Shown here piece by piece: positions 55,501 through 64,000 of a stretch of 64,000 nt of DNA. The notes beneath the pieces were generated by a model that worked only from the letters and a program-made list of their open reading frames with translations, had not been told where the DNA came from and did not search any database. The position numbers were made by a program, and so were the translations under genes. The stretch is from the NCBI GenBank assembly GCA_001692895.1, contig KV748182.1, forward strand, positions 3,290,341 to 3,354,340. Reading direction: 5' to 3'. Numbering within the stretch: the stretch's first letter is position 1; each line of letters starts with the position of its first letter. The stretch comes from Cenococcum geophilum 1.58. Taxonomy: Eukaryota > Ascomycota > Dothideomycetes > Gloniales > Gloniaceae.

Positions 55501-58500
55501 CTATCTCCCTCCTCTTTATCTTTATCCTTAAAGATTCTAAATATCTCTAAGTTATTTACTAGAGGTATAATATCCATCTAATTAATTTGGTTAATATTAT
55601 TACTTATTATACCTAAGACTCCTTCTTCTTTATAGGCGTAACGTCGTACTTATACTATTACTGCTATACTATCTCTTAGTAAAATTATACTATCTCCGTA
55701 TTCTTATTACTCAAAAAAGGGGTTAGTCTATATTATATTAGCAAGTCTATCTTTATAATAACCGTCCTTTTATTTAAAGTGCACTAAAGCGAATATTTAT
55801 TTATCCTATAACGTTTACTTCGTCTTTAATGCTAAATATACGCAACCTATTACTCTTAATAGTTGTTTAGTTCCTTAACTGATCTATTTTAGGGTCTTAT
55901 ATTTAATCTACTACTATATAGCTAGATAGTAAACTATCTTAAGCCCTTACTAAGTTAGAACATTCTTATAATGTAGAGTAAAAGGCTTTAAAAGCCCAAA
56001 TTACAGCGTCTGCTTAGTTACTCTATCTTAAAAAAGTTTATAAAAAGGTCTATTTTAAGGAGTAGAAACTTATAAAATAGGGTTTATAGAAACTTGGTAA
56101 TAAAAAAGCGGATCCTCTTTGAATTAAGAAAGAAATAGACCCAAGTAGCTTAGCGGCTACTCCTCTTAGGTCCCCCTTAGGTGACTTATTCTTTAGTAAT
56201 CTTTTCTTATTAATGCTACCTAACCTAATCTCTTCCGATACTCTTATACCTTTTTTATAAAATTCTTTAAATTCTCTAGTAGCTTCTAGGTAGTCTCGTT
56301 ATAGCCTATCTACTTAACCTTATACTATATTTTATTATTAATGTCCTTATAACTAATAATCTTTAAAACTTATTATTTATCTTCTTCCTATCCTCTATAC
56401 ATGTCTACTTTATAANCTAGTAGCTTAATATTCCCGTATACTAGCTCTAGCATTGCGATATACTATATAGGGTAAATCTTTATTTTAGCTAGTAGGTTTA
56501 ACTTAAATATAACCAGTAAAATCCTTTATTTAATTTCAAAAGGTCCTAGTTTAACATAGTCTAACTTCTTACTTAGTCGTCTACTCTTAAAATTTTTATA
56601 TAGTAGCTATACTTTATCTCCCTCCTTAAGATCTAGTCCCTTAGATCTCTTAGTATTATAGTACCTTTTTATTCTTTCTTATACTTTCTTTACTAATTCC
56701 ATAAGGTCTATATAAAGATTTATTAATATCTTTATTTTTTCTTTAGCTATACTACTTATTTTCTTTACTTGCCGTAGTAACAACGATATTCTTAGCTTAT
56801 ATCTATAATTCGCCTTAAATAGTAATATACCTATTCCCTCTTATAGTGTTGCATTATATATAAACTATATAATTAGTAATAATAATACCTAATTATTCTA
56901 CGCGTAATTAATATAATACCTTAGATACTATTTTAGTATCTAATTTAATCTTTCTATTTAACTATCTATCTGCGGATAATATATAGTAAAAGTTACTGCT
57001 CTAACTCCTTATTCCGCTAAAAATACCTCCTAAAATACTACTATGAATTTTAAATCTCTATCTAATATAACCTTGCTTAGTACTCTATATTTTATAAATA
57101 CTTCCTTAATATAGATTTTAGCGATATCTTCTGCTAATATTTTTTCTATATATGCTATAAAGTATCCCTACTTTATAAGCTTATCCACTATTACTAAAAT
57201 TGCGTTATAATCTTACCCGGTAATAGGATCTTTTAACTTTAGTAACTTAATAATAAAGTCCAATAATATAACCTTTTATAGTCTCTCTAGTATTTTAATA
57301 GGTTATAGCCCTCTATATAGCTTATACCTCGTTAATTTATTTCTCTAGTAATCTAGATATTCCTTTATAACTTTTCGTACTAAGCCCTAGATTCCGTTAA
57401 TAATATACTCCTCCTAGAGTCTTAACACTAAGCCCATAGCTCTATTATGTCCTTAAGTTATTCCCCTATAGAAATCTTCTATAAAGTGTTCTACTATACT
57501 TTTTAGGATATACTTTACCTCTCTATGTTTATATAATATTTCTTCCCCTAGATGTTTTAACTATTCTTCTAATTATACCTTAAAGATCCTTTATACCTAA
57601 AAGCTTTTTAGTGACTTATAAACTCTATCTAGTTTATTATTTTCTTAAGTCGCTATAATTTTTAGATAATTGTATCTAATTAACCTATCTATATCTTTTC
57701 GCAATAAAGCCCCTAATAGCTTTTCATTATTCTATAATTTAGCTTTTCTGCTTAGAGCGTCTGCTCGCATATTATCTGTGCCTTTAGTATACTAAATCTT
57801 AAAATAGTATTTTATAAGTATCTCTACCCATCTAACCTATCTTTAGTTAAGTTCCTTTATTATTAGGAATCCTATTAGGTTTTTATAATCCGTTTTAACT
57901 ATAAATGGTTTCTTTATACCTTATAAGAATGCTCTCTATTTCTTTAGCGCTATAACTATACCTAATAACTTCTTATTATAGATGTTATAGTTTAACTCTA
58001 GTAGTATTATCTTTTAACTATAGTATACCACTAGGTGCTATCCATCTTAATATTTTTATATAAAGTACGCCCCTAGTATAAAGTTTAATATATCTATTTC
58101 TATAACCGTCTCTAGTCCTAGTTAATAGATTTTAAGAACTAGCTCCTAGGTAAATAACCTTTTAACTTCTTTAAATAATTTCCACTGTTTCTCTCCCTAT
58201 GCCTATAGTTCTTCTTTCTTTATTAAACGCGTAAATGGTTTAATATCCTTTAACCACTGCGCTATAAACCTTCTACAGTAATTACAAAACCCTAGGAACA
58301 ACCTTAACTATATAACATTCTCTAGTTTTTACTAATTTATTATAGCCTTAATCTTCTTTAGATTTATACTAAGTTGGCCTAGTTTAATAATAAATCTAAC
58401 GAAATTAGTCTTCCTAGTAAAGAACTTACATTTCTTAATTGCTACTAGCATTTATTTTTCTTGTAGTCTTTTTAAGACCTATTTAACATATTCTCTATAT

Positions 58501-61500
58501 TCTTCCTTAGTTATTAAGTAAATAATAATATCGTTAAGGTATACTATAATAAATTCATTTAAGTATTCTCCTAATATATTATTAATACGCTTTTAAAACG
58601 TTACTAGTGCGTTTATAAGCCTAAATTATATAACTAATAGTTTATATAGTCCTTTCTTTAACCTAAAAACTACTTTTTATTTATCGCCTTCCTTAATCCG
58701 GATCTAGTAGTATGCCTATCTTAGATCTATCTTTATAAAGATTTATACATTACCTATTCTATTTTAAATTTCGCTAATTAAAAGTAAAGGATACCTATCC
58801 TTCCTAGTAATGCTATTTAACTATCTATAGTTAATATATAGTCTTAGTTTACTATTCTTTTTTAGTATAAACAGTACTAGATAACCCGCTAATAACTACA
58901 ATAGTCTAATATATCCCTTTCGTAAGTTTTTCTAGATAAACTCCTTTAGTGCTCTACCTTCTTCTTTAGTAAGCTTATAAATTAGAAAGAACCTTAGATT
59001 TATTTCTAGTTCTAATTCTATTTTATAGTCCTATACTATATATTTTAACAGCTTCTTACTTTCTAGTAACTATAGTTTCTTACTATACTTATAGTATCTC
59101 TTTAGTATATAACTTAAGCCTTACTTAATCTCTTTATATATTGCTCTAACTTAGTACCATACTAACTTAATTTACTATTATATTTTATAGCGTTAAGTAT
59201 CTCTAATATTAACCTGTCCTGTAATCTAATTAATCTTTAGATTATATTTTTATAACTAAGGTATTTCTAATACTGCCTTATTATTCCCCAACGGTAATAT
59301 ATCAAAAGATATCTTAATTTATCTCCCTTTAATAGTTAACTAAATAGGTCCTATTTCAAGATTAATAATGCCTCCTCCGTAGGCTATTAGATCTCCTAAA
59401 ATCGTCACTAATAAGTAAGGGTGCTCTTTCTTCCTATATAGTAACCCTATTCTTCTAACTGCTGCTAGTAAGATATAGTTCCTTATTACTCCACTATCTA
59501 TTAATGCTTTAAACTGCTAATCTTGCCAATTAACTTATAAATTTAGGTATTATCCTTAAATTCCTTTAAGGGTCTAAGGCTCTACTACTAGTTTCCTCTA
59601 GTCCTATAGGCCTCTACTTTTCCTAACTATTAGCTACTTAATCCTATTTATACTTAGTTTACTTTTTATCTTTAATATACTATAGATATATATTCTCTAG
59701 GTATTCCTACTACTATTATCCGTCTAGGTATTCTTCTATAAGGAATCTTCCTAGTTAAAGTATTAAATCCCCTTAGCTTTGTACTTCTACTAGGTACTAA
59801 CTATATATATACTTAGTGTTTTAATATTTTGCCTTATCTAGTGCCTAATATATCCTTACTAGGTACTTCCGGTTTTTATCCTTAGGTACTCTATACATAT
59901 TATACGCATTATCTATATACGTAATCCATGCTAATATATAATATGCTTAGTATCTTAGGTTAACTCTTAGCTTATCTTCCTTCTTAAGTTTAAACCTTTC
60001 CCTTATTAATCTAAGCGTTATAACTTTATTTATAGGTACTAAGATTTACCTCTCGCTTCTCTAGTCTTCTAATTACTCCTCTAGATCTTTTAACGTTATA
60101 ATTAAGGCTCCTTTAATATAACTTATAGCCTTTTCTATAATTAGGTGGTCTTAGATAACTTTTTTATCTAACTATATATAGAAATCTTCCCACTTATTAT
60201 TGTGCCTTTATCTATACTACCTTTAGTATAGCTACTAGAGTATATACGGTTTATTTATAAGGAAGTATCTCTTTATTACTATATTATAACAGCCCTTTAT
60301 ATATCGTTCTTTAAACCTAGTTAAAATCCCTAGATCCTCTTCTTGTTCTAGTTTAGTAAGCTACTTAGCTTTTAGTATGCCTGCTCTAGGCCTATTAATA
60401 ATTCTTTATATAGGTGCTCTGTCCTTTATACGGCCTAGTGCACTAAATCTCTTATTTAGTTTCTGTTCTTGCTATAAGGTTATTCTTACTCTAAATTCCT
60501 CTATAGTTTCTTTTCTTTTGCGTCTTATAAGTGGATCCTTAAAGTCGTCTTACTTCTTGATCTTATTAATGGTCCTTATTCGCGTTTTAAAGTTTTAGTC
60601 CCATAGGATTCTTAATCCTAAGCTGGCTTCTGTCTTAAGCTTTGCTCCTACCTTAGTCTAACTAGGCTTAGGTATTCTTATCTTATCTTAAGAGTCTTAA
60701 ATCTTACTTATCTCATTTTAAGAGTTTTATGCCTGTGGGAAACTCTGTCCCAAGCTTATTTATATATTTTTAAACTAAGCTACTACCCTGCTCCATTGGT
60801 TTTTGTCTATTGTGGGTCCTTAGGTATACCTTATCTTATCTTAAGAATCTTAAGCCTTTAGCCTTTTGCCTTTATTAAGTGCCGAAGTAGTTTATCGCCC
60901 TACTTCTCTTACGTTTTATAAAGCGATAGACATTATATCTAGTAGGGTTTTAATCCCTACTAATATTCCCTATTCTATAGTGGAATTATTCTTTACCTCT
61001 TATATAATATCTCTAAGGTCTATATACTCCTAGTAAGCTGCCTTTATTGCCTTATTATTATAAAATGTTTTGCCTACGTTAAATTTATTGTCCTTAATAT
61101 CCGATCTACGAACTAGTTTGTTAGTTCCCCTATACTCTAAGGATTTTAGCTCCTATAGCTAATAGCTTGCGCCGTACTTAGCGTCTTTATAAATTTGGCA
61201 TGCGTTATTATAACAAAACGTAAAACTTCTAATTAAATATTCTTTTGTTCCTTATAGTATACTATTATTTCTCTATATATGTGTGTCATCTACTGCTGGT
61301 CTGGTTCCCTTTATTATATAGTAACTCTAACTATCTTTATAATCCCTTACGAAATAATCTTATTTCCCGCAATTTATATAAGCTCTATCTTTAAACCATT
61401 AACTTTGTTATAGAGTCCGCCTAAACGTCTTCTGCTACTAAGATCCTTAACCTCTAGGTTTTTATAGTTTTCTACTTTATCTCTTATAGGCTTCTTTAGT

Positions 61501-62343
61501 ACCGCTTAGGTCTATTAGTTCTACACTATACTATAGTCTCTAACTTAGCTTTAGTCATTGCGTACTCTGCGCCTTATATAACTATAGAACTCTATTTTGG
61601 CCTCTCTTAGCCTGTTCCCTTTAGTAGATCTAATTATTAATCTTAATTACTTAATCTATTAATTCCCGTAGGGTGTCCGCGTCTTCTATTAAGATAATTG
61701 CGTCCTAAACTTTAGCCTTAAGTCCTTATTTATACTGTGCTATAAGCGCCCTATTATTCTACTTAACTTACGTAGCTAACGTCTAGAACTATATAGTGTA
61801 CTTAATTGCTAAGGTTCGCTATGTAATATCTTGGAGTTTTTTTTCTACTGTAGTTACTGCCTCTAGGTCTCCAAATATTTATATAAGTCGTTCTATAAAT
61901 CCTTTCTAGCTTAAGAATATAAACTATACCTTTTAATTAGTGGTCGTCATCCCATTTACCTATACTTCCGTAAGGTAAGGCTTAAACTATTTAAGTGCTC
62001 TTCCTAATAGGAATAGTCCCGTATAGGCTATTCGATCTATAGGTATTGGTAGCTTTACCCCTTCTTATGTAACTTTAAAGTGCATTTACATAAGGAATCC
62101 CTTAAGCTTTAATCTCTCTTCTAAGTATCTCTTAATTAATAGTAACTTAATCTTCGCTACTTCTATCCTATTAACCCTTTCTTCTAGCGCCGCATTATTG
62201 GTTATTAATTAGTTAACTATCTCTTGTAGTTATCTAACCGTTATAGGTTGCTGTAAGTTAGTATCTATTATACTGGTGTCGCCTCCTAACCGTGAAGTAG
62301 TTGCCGCCGTTGATGGCGTTATAGTAGCTGCTTTTAGTGGCAT
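55380..62343 (-). pseudogene. Gypsy-3 gag-pol relic
   Basis: Minus strand; the gag ATG is at 62343 (MPLKAATITPS). CCHC region at about 61,345-61,395 (RAYINCGK then a stop at the Gln/Lys site). The RT catalytic site reads VYLNDIII (about 58,520-58,545), retaining one of the two catalytic Asp. Integrase and chromodomain follow, and the C-terminal extension reaches the 3' LTR with the frame ending at 55380. Numerous TAG/TAA codons at Gln/Trp sites. The small plus-strand open frame at 60377-60598 is its antisense shadow. Confidence 0.85.
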
Positions 62344-62388
62344 ATTGTTTGACTTTCTATATTTAATACCGTAACTAGGTAGTAATTG

Positions 62389-62811
62389 TGTAACGAAACC
62401 TTATAGCAAGTACTACGGTGGGCTCGTTATTAGGCTAGGTATATAGGTAATGTAAATTAGAGTTAACAACGTAATAATAACTGGTGGAGTGGTTGCCTAA
62501 TAGATTAACTTTAATTATATTCTAAGAATTACTATAAGGAAGGAACTATCTAGGTAGGGACTAAGGGCCCTTAAATATATAACTGTACTCCTATAAAATC
62601 CTTCTTATACGTAATATACGTATTGTATATATTATACGTACATTCCTCTTATACACTGCGTACACTGCGTATAACGTCATATAACCTTAGTTACTATTCC
62701 TTATTATATAGCTCTACCGGTTCCATTCTGGACCGTGCTTATATTAGCTAACTAGCTTCTTCTAACTCTTCTCTAAGTAGTCGTAACATTGTACTTAAAG
62801 CGTCTGTAACA
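62389..62811 (-). repeat. Gypsy-3 5' LTR
   Basis: 423 bp, intact TG...CA ends (TGTAACGAAACC at 62389 on the plus strand; TCTGTAACA at the right end), followed by TCCCC. Confidence 0.92.
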
Positions 62812-62816
62812 TCCCC

Positions 62817-62902
62817 TTAATTAGTTAGTACTTTATAAACAGGTAGTTAGTACACCAAACGCGTAGACACGCGTTTAGTATACCAGGTGCTGTAATTATA
62901 TA
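62817..62902 (-). repeat. Copia-1 5' LTR, right piece
   Basis: Continues the LTR cut at 47041. Contains AAACGCGTAGACACGCGTTT and ends before GATAA (62903-62907). Confidence 0.88.
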
Positions 62903-62907
62903 GATAA

Positions 62908-63580
62908 GTTTATAGCTCCTTAATCTAATATGCTAAGAAAAAGCTTATAAAGTGCGTTAAGAAACTAGATAATTCCCCCTACTATCTAGCAGTACGAGTT
63001 TTTAATCTAGAGTATTATCCGACTTTCTTAAAAGATTAGAATAATTATATCATAGTTAAAGGAGAAAAGAAGCTCTTTAGCGTATAAAAGTAATAGAAGA
63101 GATTTTGCAAGAAAGCAATAATTTTAGGTTTAACTATATTGTACGCAACTAAGAAAACTTAAAAGTCGCCTTTAGAGTTTAAAGAAAACCTCTCTGCCTT
63201 CTATAAGGCTTATCTTTAGTATTATTTAAAGTATACTTATCTATAGAGTCTAGATAAGTTTAATAACTATATTAATAAGAATCTAATTTTGCTTAATAGC
63301 TATATAACAGCTATTTAACAGTAAAATTAGCCTCTTTAGTATATAAGATTTCTATAATTCTTATAGCTTATAATTAAAGTTTTTTTAATACCTAGAATAA
63401 GTAATAAGCTAAAGAGAGTATTTTTAGGGGTTTAACGTTGCGTTCTATGGGATTGTATAAGAACTACTTTACAAATACTTAAGGTATTAGAGTGCGTAAA
63501 GGACTAGGCAGCTTATAAGATTATAAGTACTCTCTTATAGTTATATAAGGGATATATTATATAATACTAAAGTAGGGGAG
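62908..63580 (+). pseudogene. hAT transposase relic, segment 4 (C-terminal dimerisation domain)
   Basis: The frame resumes with KKLDNSPYYLAVRVFN (about 62,951-63,010), a typical hAT block. It ends with the C-terminal region about 63,390-63,540, RCVLWDCIRTTLQILKVLE followed by CVKD*AAYKII, resembling the hAT dimerisation domain (usually ERxFSxA...R). Stops and changes are RIP-type. The hAT right terminal repeat is not identified. Confidence 0.8.
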
Positions 63581-63647
63581 GGGAGTATATAAATAAAATA
63601 ATTTTAGGTAAAAGGTAACTACTAAAGGCGTATACGTCAGGAAAAAA

Positions 63648-64000
63648 TTTACTAGCATTTAGCTAGCATTTCGCTGCATTTTGCTGCATTAAAAAAGACT
63701 ATAGGCAGCTATATTTATATTATATATATAATTATTTTTAAATAGTGTATTAGATATAGTATATTATATAATTATTTTTAAATTACTTATAAATTATATA
63801 AGTTATTCTACTTCGAAATTATTTTTAAAAAAAGTAAAAATTTTCAAACCTTTTTTTTTTTAACTTTTTTTAGAAGTAGAATAACTTATATAATTTATAG
63901 GTAATTTAAAAAAAATTAATATATAATATATAAATATAGCTGCCTATAGTCTTTTTTAATGTAGCAAAATGCAGCGAAATATTGGCTAGATGCTGGTAAA
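63648..64000. repeat. Near-palindromic foldback element (may run past the window end)
   Basis: A 353-bp inverted repeat with almost no unique loop. The left arm starts TTTACTAGCATTTAGC, and the reverse complement of the window end starts TTTACCAGCATCTAGC. Both arms share GCATTAAAAAAGACTATAGG-type and TATAAGTTATTCTACTTC-type blocks in mirrored order. Centre near 63,825, in an A/T-run. No coding capacity. Possibly a MITE/foldback element, or a terminal structure of the hAT element. Confidence 0.75.

Larger units (their letters stand above)
47042..62811 (-). mobile_element. Ty3/Gypsy chromodomain retrotransposon, copy 3 (minus strand)
   Basis: The 5' LTR is at 62389-62811 (423 bp). The 3' LTR is split into 47042-47313 and 55345-55500 by Gypsy-2, and sums to 423 bp once one copy of the 5-bp TSD is removed. 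TCCCC flanks the element (47037-47041 and 62812-62816). Same family as copies 1 and 2. It lies in the right LTR of Copia-1. The single ambiguous base of the window (n at 56416) is inside it. Confidence 0.92.
40439..62902 (-). mobile_element. Ty1/Copia retrotransposon Copia-1 (minus strand), split by nested Gypsy elements
   Basis: The left LTR at 40439-40665 (227 bp) matches a right LTR that is split into 46901-47041 and 62817-62902 by the Gypsy-3 insertion. GATAA flanks the whole element (40434-40438 and 62903-62907). The interior (40666-46900) carries a minus-strand Copia polyprotein relic, plus a LINE/SINE-like insertion at 44656-45547. It inserted into the hAT transposase. Confidence 0.9.

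Overview
The window looks like a piece of a filamentous ascomycete (Pezizomycotina) chromosome. The evidence is short GT-AG introns of 48-123 bp, an ascomycete-style secreted multicopper oxidase, fungal TIR and LTR transposon families, and a strong repeat-induced point mutation (RIP) footprint. In the repeats CpA/TpG has become TpA, so Gln and Trp codons in every transposon frame have turned into TAA/TAG. The species cannot be named from the sequence.

Layout. (1) 1-15,040 is a moderate-GC, gene-bearing arm. It holds two convincing genes on the + strand. The first is a secreted laccase-type oxidase with an unusual N-terminus: one chitin-binding module, two PAN/Apple-like modules and a Ser/Thr linker (6994-9942, one intron). 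The second is a Golgi-type nucleotide-sugar/triose-phosphate transporter family protein (10900-12516, two introns). Two copies of one TA-flanked MITE lie on either side of the laccase gene (2681-3009 and 10265-10624). The rest of this arm has no gene I can support.

(2) 15,040-64,000 is AT-rich, RIP-degraded and made almost entirely of transposons nested in each other. Target-site duplications (TSDs) let the order of insertion be read directly. Stack A (15.65-30.3 kb) is a minus-strand pogo/Fot1-type transposase split by a solo LTR (TSD AGCCT). The solo LTR is split by a MULE with 135-bp terminal inverted repeats (TSD TATATTTA). The MULE is split by a small LTR element with 194-bp LTRs (TSD GTAGA), and that is split by a chromodomain Ty3/Gypsy element (TSD GTGCT). 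Stack B (about 30.6-63.6 kb) is a plus-strand hAT transposase split three times: by a gag-only LTR element (TSD ATAAG), by a plus-strand Copia (TSD GTTCT) and by a minus-strand Copia (TSD GATAA). The minus-strand Copia received a LINE/SINE-like insertion (15-16-bp TSD). In its right LTR it also received a minus-strand Gypsy (TSD TCCCC), whose own LTR was split by a plus-strand Gypsy (TSD CTGCG/CTACG). The window ends in a 350-bp near-palindromic foldback.

No transposon frame here is intact. The two host genes look functional and have no visible link to each other. The most unusual items are the domain architecture of the oxidase, the two nested stacks that date themselves by TSDs, the gag-only LTR element, and a conserved C-terminal extension of the Gypsy pol frame that runs through the polypurine tract into the 3' LTR.
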